Position numbers and translations under genes: made by a program. This document shows, in pieces, positions 53,973 through 64,000 of a stretch of DNA of 64,000 nucleotides; the first letter of the stretch is position 1, and each line of letters begins with the position of its first letter. The stretch lies in contig NC_065560.1 of NCBI RefSeq assembly GCF_022605725.1, positions 16,297,052 to 16,361,051 of the forward strand, given 5' to 3'. The DNA is from Anthonomus grandis grandis (Eukaryota; Arthropoda; Insecta; Coleoptera; Curculionidae). The notes beneath the pieces were generated by a model that worked only from the letters and a program-made list of their open reading frames with translations, had not been told where the DNA came from and ran no database searches.

Positions 53973-56078
53973 TTAAAAAACATAAATAGGCAGGACAGCA
54001 ATCTTCGTAACTGGACGCTTATACTCGCCAGCAGCAGTCCTCACTAATACTGTTCGGACAATACCATCTCCTCCAGGAAATATTTGTACCACTCGGCCAG
54101 TTCGCCATTTTAATGGTGGTATTCCATCCTCCATGATGAGCACAAGAACGCCTAGTTTCAGGAGCTGCGGGTAATTCTGCTTCCATTTCGTACGTATCTG
54201 GAGTTCTGCAATGCATTCCTTGACCCAACGAGACCAAAAATGTTGCACCATTTGTTGCCTATGTTGGTATTTTGATAGTCTGTTCTCTGCTACTCCCAGT
54301 AGATCAACTTGTGGGCACGTCGTCAATGGTTCACCAATAAGAAAGTGCGCAGGAGTGAGAGGATTTGGATCATTCGGATTATCAGAAAGAGGACATAAGG
54401 GTCTGGAGTTTAAACAGGCTTCTATTTGAGTAATTATTGTAGAAAAATCTTCTAAAGTTAATGATAAACTACCAACTACACGCTTAAGATGAAACTTTAC
54501 CGATTTAACGCTGGACTCCCAAAGCCCACCAAAGTGTGGAGCGCGAGGCGGTATAAAATTCCATTGTATACCTTGATTTGCTAATTTATCCGAAATAGTA
54601 GAAGAGTGTTCTTTGAGAAACGAATTTAATTCATTTAATGCACCCACGAATGTTGTCCCTTGATCAGAATAAATTTGTATGCACTTGCCTCTTCGTGACA
54701 TGAATCTGTACAAAGCGGCTAAGAAACATTCGCTAGTAAGATCACTTACTAGCTCTAGGTGAATAGCCTTGGTAGCAAAACACACAAACAATGCTATGTA
54801 TGCCTTGTTAGTTCTAAAATTACGTCCTTTGCGATCCCTAAGGGAGAAGTGCGTAGTCAACACCGGCCACAGAAAAGGGTCTAGAGGGTGTCGTGTCTTG
54901 GGTAAATTACCCATAAGGTACTTTGTCGATTTTGCAACAAAGCGAAAACAAGTTAAACAGTCATGATAAACCTTTCTAATTAAGTTCCTGCCATTGATTG
55001 GCCAGAAGCTTTCACGAAGTGATGCCAATGTAAGTTGTGGACCAGCATGAAGTAGCTTAATATGTTCAGAATGTGCGATCAAAAGTGAAAGTCTATGTTT
55101 AGGGGGTAAAACTATAGGGTGTTTCTTTTGATATTCATAATTAGATTGTTGCAAACGACCCCCAACTCGAATAAGATTAAGAGTGTGGTCAAAGAAGGGA
55201 TTCAAGGTAAGGAGTTTGGATTTATTAGAGACCTTATTATTTTTCTTCAGTGCTTTAAATTTTTCAGAAAATGTCAAAGCTTGTACCAAGCTGACAAGTG
55301 TATTCAAAGAATTCTCAATTTCCAGAGTTGAAAGCTCTCTATTAAAAAAGTCAGATTTAGATTTTAATTTAAGCATGTTTTTAAAGCGTAGCACAAAGGC
55401 AAAAGTATGAACCAGTTTAGTTAGATTAAAAAATTTGTCAATTAAAGTAAGTAAGTCATTATTGGTATGTTTTTCGATGAACACATGAAAAGAAGTAACA
55501 TTTCGTAATTCAGGAGTATCAATATTTGATAAATCTACTATGTCGGTTGGCCACTCATCTTCAGTCAGCCAAGGAGGTCCATGAAACCATAAAGTCGAAT
55601 TTAACAAGCTTAAAGGTGGAATTCCTCTAGTAAGTAGATCAGCTGGATTGTCTGCGGTTCTAATATATCTCCATTTATCAGTATTAGTTATGGATTGAAT
55701 TTGAGCTATTCGATTAGCAATAAATGTCTTTAGACGATGAGGAGATGATCTAATCCAGGCAAGTACTATTGTAGAGTCACACCAGTAGTGCTTAGAGTCC
55801 AAAGTAGAGGGTATTGAAGCTAACACAGTTTTAGCTAGTTCTGCTAAGAGTAATGCTGCACAAAGCTCGAGCCTAGGAATAGTCAATTCTTTAAGTGGAA
55901 AGACTCTAGTTTTTGCACAGAGTAGTTTAGACCAAAAATTGCCTAACGAATCCTTTGAACAAAGGTACATGCAGGCACCATAACCTGGCTCCGCAGCCTC
56001 AGAGAAGCCATGTAATTGCAGCTCAATAGGATTACCGCAAAGAGTTAGTCTTGGTATTTTAAGATTATTCAATTCCAC
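53973..56078 (-). pseudogene. BEL pol, C-terminal part: RNase H and integrase
   Basis: 701 open codons. RNase H (HGFSEAAEPGYGACMYLCS, ELCAALLLAELA, YWCDSTIVLAWI, NPADLLTRG). Integrase zinc finger (HSEHIKLLHAG, CLTCF). Catalytic core with IYSDQGTTFVGA (second Asp, about 54672) and APHFGGLWESSVKSVK (Glu, about 54525). C-terminal WVKECIAELQ and PPLKWRTGRVVQIFPG. At 54848-54880 this frame reads PFLWPVLTTHFSL, but the next frame over the same bases reads GVDYA, the expected first catalytic Asp motif. A pair of small compensating indels has therefore swapped it out. The first codons belong to the preceding frame-shifted segment. Confidence 0.88.
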
Positions 56079-57691
56079 AAGTTGTGTCCTGTAAGATGAC
56101 CAGATTGTGAAAAATCCATTGGAATCGATTTATCCCATGATATTTTAAGCTTCCACAGCTGTTGCAAGATGATTTTTGCCGAGATTGTGACAGGAGAAAG
56201 TAGACCAAGAGGGTCAAAAATCTGGGAAATTGATGATAAAATTGTACGTTTTGTTACGCGAGTGCTAGATTCAATAGGACCTATTTTATATTCTAGCGTG
56301 TCAGAAATGTGATTCCATAAAAGGCCCAAGGTTTTAGAAGGAATATCTGTATCAAAAGAAATCGAATGTATTGAGGAATCAGAAGTTAAGGTTGGCTCAT
56401 TTGAAGCTTATTTTCTAAGTGGAAATCCATACTTCATAAGAAGATCATGGATGTCTTCTTTAATTTGTCTAAGTTCATCGACTGTTTGTGCGCCGGTTAA
56501 AAGGTCATCAACGTAAAAATCACGCTGTATTATGTTAGAAATCTTTGGACAGTCTTTAGCATGTATTTTACCTACTTCCTGCAAAGATCTAGTAGCCAGA
56601 AATGCAGTAGAGGCTGTACCGTATGTAACGGTGGACAAATCGTAAGTTAAAATCGGCTCATTAATATTAGCACGCCAAAGAATTCTCTGAAGTTTACGAT
56701 ATTCAGGGGCTACATAGACCTGTCGATACATTTTTTCAATGTCACCACTGAGAACTACAGGATGTATACGATATCGTAAGAGAATTGAGAAAAGATTATT
56801 TTGGACATTAGGTCCGACCATAAGTAAATCGTTTAAAGAAAAACCTGAGTCAGATTTACAGGAAGCATCGAAAACGACCCGTAGTTTACTTGTAGTGGAG
56901 CTTAATTTAAGCACACAGTGGTGCGGTAAAAAATACCCAGAAGTATCATTTTGATTCTCAGATAGGGTCATGTGACCGAGTTTTTCATATTCTGTTAAAA
57001 AATCTTGATAAGTACGTTTTAAATCAGGGCTTTTATTCAATTTCCCTTCAAGATTTAAAAAACGACTTGTAGCTGTCAACTTCGAGTCCCCAAGACGATA
57101 AATGGAGTCCTTAAGAGGAAGATGTACTACAAATTTACCATCAGGGGCTCTAGAAGTGTGCTGAGAGAAATGTTCCTCGCAAAAGGTTTCCTCTGGTGAT
57201 AAGTATTTAGTTTTAGGAAATTCCTCTACCTCCCAAAATTTAGTTAGCTCATTGTCAATTGAAGTTGTAAAAAAACACTGTGTCTTTGAACAAAGGCTTG
57301 AACTAAGATTAGTTTGTAAAGGACCAGAAATAATCCATCCAAAATGTGTTTTTTGCAAAATTGGAAGTCCTCGACCCAATTTTATTTTACCAATATGGAT
57401 CAGTTCCCAGAAAATGTCTGCTCCGAGCAGTAAGTCAATAGGTTTTGCAGAGCTGAAATCGGGGTCAGCCAATGCAATATTTTTGGGAATATGCAATAAA
57501 CTGGAGTCAAAGGATATAGCTGGAATATTTCCAGTTATAGATTTAAGTACAAGACACAATATGTTCGCCTCAAAGTTAGAAAAATTGGATTGGACTTTAG
57601 CAAAAACCCTAGAACTTATGGTTTCAATTTTCTGACTGATACCAGTGATAGAATGTTTAATATTTTCAATAGGAAGTTGTAACAAGTTTCA
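56069..57691 (-). pseudogene. BEL pol, N-terminal part: protease end and reverse transcriptase
   Basis: In the same frame as gag after a TGA at 57689-57691. DUF1758-type protease continues (LLGADIFWELIHIGKIKLG). Reverse transcriptase: YFLPHHCVLKLSSTTSKLRV, VFDASCKSDSG, GDIEKMYRQVYV and FYVDDLLTGA (YVDD catalytic box, about 56505). A TAA at 56408-56410 replaces the Trp expected in FPLRKWxSN. The frame continues (GLLWNHISDTLEYKI, FDPLGLLSPVTI) to about 56090, where a one-base shift leads into the RNase H frame (LVELNNLKIPRL). Confidence 0.88.
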
Positions 57692-59197
57692 AAGTCTTTC
57701 TGAAGTGAAATTGGATTGGCTTCCACTGTCTAGAAGTACTCTACACAAGTGTGACTTACCTGTAGTGTCAAAAACTTTGATGATAGCAGTGGATAATAAT
57801 ACAGTGTTTGAATTAAGTTTTTCATTTACCACTAAACTACCACTAGGTGAGTATATAAGAGGAGTGTGCATCACATGTGTAGATAAAGAGGTTGTGGCTA
57901 CGTCTTTCAAGTCAGTCTCAGTGCTGTTGGAATAAGAAGAGGTAGATGTGTTATTATTATTGGTTTGTACAGTCCCAGAATCGGTTCTGTTGAAATGTAG
58001 AAGGGTGTGGTGGAATTTTCCACATTTTCTACATCCAGACGACCTACAGTTTTTAGTTGCGTGGCCTATAGAAAGGCAGTTAATACATAACTTCATTTGT
58101 TTAGCATTATTTAATTTTTCAATAGCAGAAATTTGTAAAAACTGATGACATGTGTAGATGAGATGTTCTTTTTGACAAAACGTGCATTTTTCATTACTGT
58201 TAGTAGCGACAAAGGATTGAGAAGTATTTTTGTGAAAGTTGGCGTGTGATTGGCGAGGCCTTTCGATTTTGTTTGAAGCGTTTCTTAAAGAGCTATTTTC
58301 GAAAGACTCTAAAATTCGGCATCTGTCTTTTAAAAAATCTATAAGTTCCTTGTAAGTAGGGAGTTCTTCAATAAAGGTTTTGGAATCCCAAGCTCTTCTA
58401 GTCCCATTGTCAAATTTACCTGTCACAATATGACAGATTAAGGCATCCCAATGTTCTGTGGGCATCTTTAAAACCGTCAAGGCGCCCATGTGTTTCTGTA
58501 AGCCGTCAAGTATGACTCTAAGGTCACGTCCAGATTCACGTGATAAAGATGGCAAATTAAAAATAGCCGTTACATGGTTGCTGACTAAAATCTGTTTGTT
58601 TTCGAATCTCTCATTTAAGATGTTCCAGGCTACATCATAATTGGCGTCAGAGATTTCAAGTGATGAGAAAGTTTCAGCTGCCACACCCTTTAGAGAGAGG
58701 CGCAAGTAATGAAATTTTTTGGCTGGTGTCAGTTTGAAATTGCTATGTATTAAAGAATTAAAAGTGTCTCTAAAGAACATCCATTGGTCATATGAACCGT
58801 CAAACGTTGGAAGGTTTATTGGAGGCAGTCTAATGTTGGCTAAATCATCATTAGAATTAGATGCTAAATTAGTTTCCACGTTTGGAGTTAAAACCTGCGG
58901 CTGCATCTGGTCAATTAAAAATTTGCTCGCTTCAGATGTTATGCGGTAGAATTTATTTTCAAATTGTTCAGACTCACTGTCATGTTCATCAAAATCAATA
59001 TCAGTCTCCGTAGCGGCAATCTTTAACTGAGCAGCGTTAAAATCTTCCAACAATTGATCAGCCTTTTGCGCACGCATTTTGAGTTCCACCAAATCAGTTT
59101 GGGAAAGATTTTTGTTTGACTTAATAGCTTGAAAATAGTTTTCAAACCGTGTAAGAGCAGCTTTAGTAGCCTTTCTTTTGTTTCTTGCGTCAGCCAT
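57689..59197 (-). pseudogene. BEL gag and protease start
   Basis: 502 codons from ATG at 59197 (MADARNKRKATKAALTRF). N-terminal helical region, then DUF1759-type gag (LPPINLPTFDGSYDQWMFFR, FHYLRLSLKGVAAETFSSLE, WNILNERFENKQILVSNH). Zinc knuckles follow (CTFCQKEHLIYTC, CINCLSIGHATKNC, CRKCGKFHHTLLH), then the aspartic protease active site LLDSGSQSNF just before the TGA at 57689-57691. The part before the TGA is intact. Whether the TGA is a mutation or a read-through signal cannot be told from one copy; related BEL elements usually have one continuous frame. Confidence 0.9.
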
Positions 59198-59946
59198 CTC
59201 GAATAGTTAATAATACAAATATACAAGTAGTTTCAAAGAAATTGTTCAAAATAGAGGCAAAGTAATAAAACAATGCAATTAAATAGCTTTCTCAGAACAC
59301 TTAATTAAAATGCATGTAAAGTTATTAAACCTACGTAAGTAACACCAAAAATGTGTAAAATATCTAATAAAGTAGGTATATTAAATGTCAAAATTTAATA
59401 AAATGTAAATAGTAGAAATCACCATCAAAGGGAGTGTGAAATACCAAAAGAAATGAGTGTAAATAGGTATAGTATACCAGCAAAATGTGTAATATATTGC
59501 AACGTAAACAAATGTCAGTTAAAGGTATTAATTTTGTCACCAAAGTAGCATCAAATATCACGAAATCGTTTGTAAATTAATGTAAAGTACCATCAAAATA
59601 ACCACCATAAAGTAACACAAATACAAAGCAGTTTAAGTTTATTAAAAAAAAAAATAATTCAAACAGAGGCCTGTAAAAGTAAAGGAAAGAAAGTGATAAA
59701 GGAACGCACTAACCTGTAGTGAAATAAGCAAAACCAATCGGTGTTCCCTGAGAAGACGGTCTTGTTGTTCCCGCCGTCAAAAAGGCAAAATATCCAAACT
59801 TGTGTCGATTGGGTCGGTGATCGGCGTTTCTTTTAGTTCAAGCCACAAATAAATGCGGTAAAAGCCTCGTTGAAAGTCCCATACGGATGTTAAAATGCAA
59901 TAAAATTCCGTTCAGGAGTCAAATCCAGCGACGAAGGACCATAAAA
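59198..59946 (-). other. BEL 5' leader
   Basis: About 750 bp between the 5' LTR and gag, without long frames; expected to hold the primer-binding site (next to 59946) and packaging signals. It has several CACCAAA-like and TGTAAA-like repeated words. Confidence 0.7.
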
Positions 59947-60218
59947 TGTAGTGTGTGGCGTTCAGATTATTTGCATGTCACGTTAATTAAAAAACAATAT
60001 TTATTTGCCAAACACAGTAATAAGTACAGTATAAATTATTAAATTAAATAGTATGACGCCATTGCTTGCGTCGTCAGAAAGTCAAAACGAGAGAGTCCGT
60101 CGTTCCCACTTCTACACCTCGCGCGGCGCTCTCCTCGCGCATGGTGACGTCGTGATATGGAAGGGATGCGGTATTGCCAAGCGTTTACAAAAATAAGTGT
60201 CGACCAGACAACCAGACA
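59947..60218 (-). repeat. 5' LTR of the BEL element
   Basis: 272 bp, plus-strand ends TGTAGTGTG and CCAGACA. On the minus strand the sequence just inside it is TTTA then TGGTCCTTCGTCGCTGG (59925-59941), a plausible tRNA primer-binding site starting TGG; the tRNA was not identified. Confidence 0.92.
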
Positions 60219-60239
60219 TTAAGTCACTGGTATATCATC

Positions 60240-60665
60240 ATGCAGCCCCTATCATGTTCATTATTAAGGGGAGGCTTCTCCAAAGCTCTCCAGTTCTCTC
60301 CGCTCCTGGCTGATGTAATGCAATTTATCGCCAGTCAGCTCATCCATTCATAGAGTAGAAGATCTCGTCAGCGAAGAACGTCAGCTGCACTTATTAGCTC
60401 TTGTTTTTAATTCAAATAATTTCTTCGATTATCGTTTGTCCTCCAATCGAGCAATATAGCCAACCCATTTCTATGTCGTGTTTCTTAAGAGGAAAATACT
60501 GGAGTAGATGTTATGCAACATGCAACAACTCCAGTCGGCATATCTCTTCATTTCTCACTCGATCCCTAAGAGTCAGGCTAAGCATCGATCTATTCATTCG
60601 CCTTTGTGTTTTTCTGCGGTTTTCTGCGTTAAAGTTAGGGTGTGTCCTTATTAGTCACTCTTATT
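60240..60665 (-). pseudogene. RTE-like LINE C-terminal fragment
   Basis: Minus strand: KTQRRMNRSMLSLTLRDRVR, NEEIRRLTGV (about 60600-60520), then WVGYIARLEDKR, a TAA, SKKLFELKT (about 60460-60405), then WMDELTGDKLHYISQERREL and ESFGEASP (about 60335-60262). This is the tail of RTE-type ORF2 proteins (QRxMERxMLxxSLRDRIRNExIR, WAGHIARxxDxRW, WxDDL...GEA), with TAA for a Trp. The BEL element lies about 40 bp beyond its end. Confidence 0.65.
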
Positions 60666-61629
60666 GAATAATAATAATAAATATTTGCCATTGATTATAG
60701 AATTGAATTTCAAATTTGGGCACACTGATTCATAAATATTGAATAATACTCACCAATAAACTCTATAATGGGTCAGTAATATTGGTTTAAAAATGGCTCC
60801 AAGGCAAAAAATTGTGCAGAAAAACTAAAAAACCTCGTAGTTTGTGGGAAAAGCCGATTTTAAAACGTAGATCTGAAGGTGCTTCAGCAAAGCTATTAAT
60901 AGAATAGCCAAAATGTGACTCAGGTGCCTATAAAAATCATTTATGAATGTCAGAGAAAGTTGACGATCCTTTATTAAATAGAGTGTCCTCTTTTGTATAG
61001 AAAAAAACCTACTTTTTTAAGAGAAAACTCAACTATTTTTAGCAAAACTCAAATTACAAGTAGTTTTAAGATATGTAGCTACTGAAGCCTCTTCTCTTCT
61101 CTGCATGCACTGTAACACTTGTGCCTGATGTTTGTAAAGCATAGTACAATAGTTTAGAAGAATATATTAAGGTAAATTTTATTAGCAACGGTCAAGAATT
61201 CCGATCAGAAGATGTTAATCTGGCGTAAATTTCCGATATACTAGGTGGCAAATTTTTGATACTATGACTACTTTGTGAAGGTAGCCTACTGAAGGCATAT
61301 TGGTATAAGCTCTCTTGACTTATTACAGATTGTAATTTTCTTTACTGGCAAGAGCCCTTTCGAGTGGCGTTTTTTTAAATTGATAAGCTATACTTTTAAT
61401 AAAAAGATCAAATTCATCATCAACAAGTTCTTAGCACTGATTTGATATTCTTTGCAATTTATCTATAGCTTGCTCAATTGTGCTTTTGACTTTTCAATTC
61501 TTTTTAGAACCTAAGGATTGTAAATGAACTTGATATAAGCGTTTTCTATACTTTTTATCTTCTTGTAAGTTTAATTGTTTATAATGGTTTCGGGGTGAAG
61601 TTGGTTTGGGGTCGGGGTTTCTGGAGCTA
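60666..61629. other. No gene seen
   Basis: AT-rich and stop-rich; an AAT run near 60670. No motifs. Confidence 0.4.
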
Positions 61630-62200
61630 AATTGTAAATGATCCTCATCTTGTATGTTTGTGAAGTTCTTAAAGAAAAGTTAACATTAATTTATTATGTT
61701 TTAATCTTTGGGATTATCATTTTTTTTATTTTGCAGATTTCTTTTGGGAAGGAGTGGAATGAGATTCAAAATGGTTTTGACAAAAAATATTTCCACTTGT
61801 TACGGAGCAATGGATGGGAACCACTGTATAATTCGCAAGCTACCACACACAGGGTTAGAGTACTGTAGTAGTCGGACTATAAACAATATTTAAGAATAAT
61901 TTTATTTGCGTTAGTGCATGCTAATTACTGCTTTAAATATACTGATGTAGGCACTAATAATAGAGTAAATGATGCTGAGGTATTTTCGAAATCATCTTTG
62001 TCTGGTATGGAACAGAATTTAGTTAAGATCCCATCTAACAGCATTTTCTTAACCGATGATGCGTTTTCATTGCGGACAAGTCTTTTGAAACGATATGCAA
62101 GAAGTGTCCCTCTCTCTATGCAATAATTATAGGTTTTCGCAATCTTGTAGAATTTCAGAAAATGCTGCACAGCTGTTTCCGTAAGACTTTTAGTAGTATA
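61630..62200 (+). pseudogene. Harbinger/PIF-type transposase relic
   Basis: Plus-strand pieces: a probable intron end TTTTATTTTGCAG at about 61736, then EWNEIQNGFDKK, CYGAMDGNHCIIRKLPHTGL (about 61800-61850, first Asp in AMDG), YCFKYTDVGTNNRVNDAEVF (about 61925), SNSIFLTDDAFSLRTSLLKR (second Asp, about 62050) and NYRFSQSCRISENAAQLF (Glu, about 62130-62180). These are the DDE_4 motifs of Harbinger nucleases in the right order, spread over three frames. The DNA-binding partner gene of Harbinger elements was not seen. Confidence 0.72.
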
Positions 62201-62889
62201 TATTTATTCAGAGGGTGTGTTGATGCTGAAAATTCGGAAAATGGGACCATTATCCCAGATGAATGACGCAGATATAAGTCTGATGAAATAGTTTCATAAG
62301 GAAATGTGACCAGCAATTATTACGGTCGAGATGCAGCGTAATTTTTATGCTGCAAAATTTATGACAGCAGAATCGGTTCCATAGAAATGAAAAAAGATTT
62401 AAAGTCGTATAGTTTATTTTAAATCGTTTTCATAATATTTACGAATATAACTTATATAACTTATTGGTCGTCAATTTTATTATTCCAAATGCACTCCTCT
62501 TGGTATAATTCTAAAAATTTTGAGATTTGGTCAAATTGGTCCATTGATTAAAACGTTAGTTAGACATTTTTAACATAAAATACAATTTTTTGATTCTTAA
62601 GAGTAAAAAGAAATATACGGAAAACCACGACATCAAAATATAAATTGAAAACAACCACAACGGTCTTTTAATGCGATTGAACACTATAGTTCTTATGATA
62701 AACCACTGTCCAGTTTAACGGAATCAGTCCCATAGAGCCAAAAAAGTAGAATGTGTAAAAAAGAAATGTGTTTCACTTTTATTGAAATGGAAATCAATAA
62801 AGTAATATGGTTTTAAGATAATTTTGAGCTTAGTCTAAACAAGATTTTTTAAACAAGGCAAAGTGGTATTTTGAGATAGCAACTCCAAG
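62201..62889. other. No gene seen
   Basis: AT-rich; possible 3' flank of the Harbinger relic. Confidence 0.4.
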
Positions 62890-63050
62890 GATAGAGCCTG
62901 GAAGAATACTGATATAAAGAAATAAACAAATATAAGATATGACTCTTAAGATAGGACTGGTAGCAGTATAATTTTCTCAAACGCATTTTATGGTCTACAT
63001 AGCTAAATGCGTTACACAAGTCAAAAAATCAATCACAGACACAACAATAG
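62890..63050 (-). pseudogene. LINE reverse transcriptase scrap
   Basis: Minus strand: DLCNAFSYVDHKMRLRKLYC (about 63033-62975), matching the DLSKAFDxVDHxxLLxKL palm motif of CR1/jockey-like LINEs with the first Asp kept. Nothing else of the element was recognised nearby. Confidence 0.5.
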
Positions 63051-64000
63051 AAAATTAGATACTGTGGTTTCATACTTTTCAAAATTATACATTGAAAAAT
63101 TAATAAGTATTTCTAAGCATCATAGATAAATAATTAAGAGAAGAGGTACTTAACTGCAAAGCCACTAGTAGCCTTAATATATTCGGAAAGTAGTGGCGTT
63201 ATGTGTAAAAATTCCTGATAAATATAAATATTTATATTTTATATGTTTGGAATTAATTCGTTTTTAGTTAAAAGAGAGGCAATTGTAAGCTGTAATAAAA
63301 TACGACAAAACTGTAATATAACTAAGAGAATAATACAATTTTTATTATATTTCCAATCTCTTTGGGGATTCACGTACCAAATATTTGACGATATTTTAAG
63401 AAGCACTTTTTAAAAAAGTTGCAAACGAGTTCAATATTTTTTATTAGGCTATTATTTGGTTTTATACTAGTAACGTAGAATCCAATTTTTTTGCAATTCG
63501 TTAAAAGATGTTAGTTGAAATTTAATGTATGTTTAATTTTTTTTAAAATTAAGGTATAAACTAATTAAGAACTAACTAATTCAGCTTTACAGAAACCTCC
63601 CAACTACTTTGCATTTTGTTTGCAAATTTAAATAGTTGTAGCTAAATAAACTTAGCAGTAATGTTTAAAATTAAATTATCTTTTTATCTTTGCTAAGAAT
63701 ATAATATTATGTTCAAAAAAACTACATCTTATAGACGTAATTTTGCATTTACTTATTTATAAATGCAAAATTACAAACGTAACAAATAAAATTACAATTC
63801 ATCAAACTATTTTGTTTAATTTATAATTTAGTAAAAATATGCTTATAAAAGTTAACAGTCAAAAATATAATTTTCGTATTATATAATCATTTAATTTTCC
63901 TGCGGTAACAAAACAAAACGCACCTAATAAAATTATCAAGGTCAAGTTTGCTAACATTGAACTTGAACTGGCAGTAGAGTTGATAAGCTTATTAACACAC
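63051..64000. other. No gene seen
   Basis: AT-rich and stop-rich to the window edge. A short inverted word (TAAATGCAAAATTAC / GTAATTTTGCATTTA) near 63737-63774 forms a hairpin. Confidence 0.4.

Larger units (their letters stand above)
53673..60218 (-). mobile_element. BEL/Pao LTR retrotransposon, full-length, TTAAG duplication
   Basis: Two 272-bp LTRs (53673-53944 and 59947-60218) differ at five positions. The exact 5-bp duplication TTAAG lies at 53668-53672 and 60219-60223, the usual BEL target length. On the minus strand the order is LTR, leader, gag, protease, reverse transcriptase, RNase H, integrase, LTR. Coding is broken by TGA, TAA and frameshifts, so this copy cannot act on its own. 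Confidence 0.93.

Noticed and set aside
54211..59226. Numerous plus-strand open frames over the BEL element.
   Set aside because: They are antisense shadows of gag and pol.
2932..60460. Many in-frame stops sit where Trp is expected (17440, 52 kb, 56408, 60 kb), suggesting UGA recoded as Trp.
   Set aside because: TAA and TAG occur at Trp positions as well as TGA, and frameshifts accompany them. Ordinary G-to-A decay of dead elements explains it.

Overview
This window looks like insect (at least arthropod) nuclear DNA. It is AT-rich with many short A/T and AAT runs, and almost every recognisable reading frame belongs to a eukaryotic transposable element family typical of insects: BEL/Pao, jockey-like, CR1-like, RTE-like and restriction-like-endonuclease (RLE) LINEs, Penelope-like elements (PLE), several Tc1/mariner-type families whose transposases carry the WPPRSPDLTPLDFFLWG-type signature, pogo-type, hAT and Harbinger elements. 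I found no intact host gene, rRNA, tRNA or CRISPR array. The species cannot be named from this sequence.

Layout. 1-4.6 kb: LINE ORF1 fragment, then a BEL/Pao relic split by a 2.7-kb Tc1/mariner-type element with 659-bp inverted repeats. 4.6-10.8 kb: mostly non-coding, with a Tc1 C-terminal relic and an unrecognised decayed coding region. 10.8-15.8 kb: a 5-kb hAT element bounded by an exact 8-bp duplication, itself carrying a PLE insertion (11-bp duplication) and a 236-bp MITE. 16.5-21.5 kb: two more Tc1/mariner-type elements and an RTE-like fragment. 21.6-25.4 kb: minus-strand RLE LINE pieces split by a PLE end, and a 960-bp inverted-repeat element. 25.7-30.7 kb: an exon-like segment, a short insertion with a 12-bp duplication, a fourth Tc1/mariner-type element and two RLE LINE 3' ends separated by an AAT tract. 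30.9-35.5 kb: a decayed CR1-like LINE. 35.7-37.6 kb: a second hAT. 40.2-45.8 kb: a CR1-like LINE split by a DDE transposon, then a pogo-type element. 48.0-51.2 kb: a jockey-like LINE inserted in a Tc1/mariner-type relic with a 52-bp duplication. 51.6-60.2 kb: a fifth Tc1/mariner-type element and a full-length BEL/Pao element with 272-bp LTRs and a TTAAG duplication. 60.2-64 kb: RTE-like, Harbinger and LINE relics.

The genes do not form a pathway. They are separate selfish elements, nearly all disabled by in-frame stops, frameshifts or internal deletions. The informative content is the nesting order, the exact target-site duplications, and small recurrent structures: hammerhead-like hairpins, AAT tails on the RLE LINEs, and paired frameshifts that hide a catalytic residue in the BEL integrase. 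I did not find a convincing wholly new biological system. The best candidates for something undescribed are the recurrent hammerhead-like motif (including one near the centre of an inverted-repeat element), the unrecognised coding relic at 9.6-10.2 kb, and the split coding segments near 39.3 kb.
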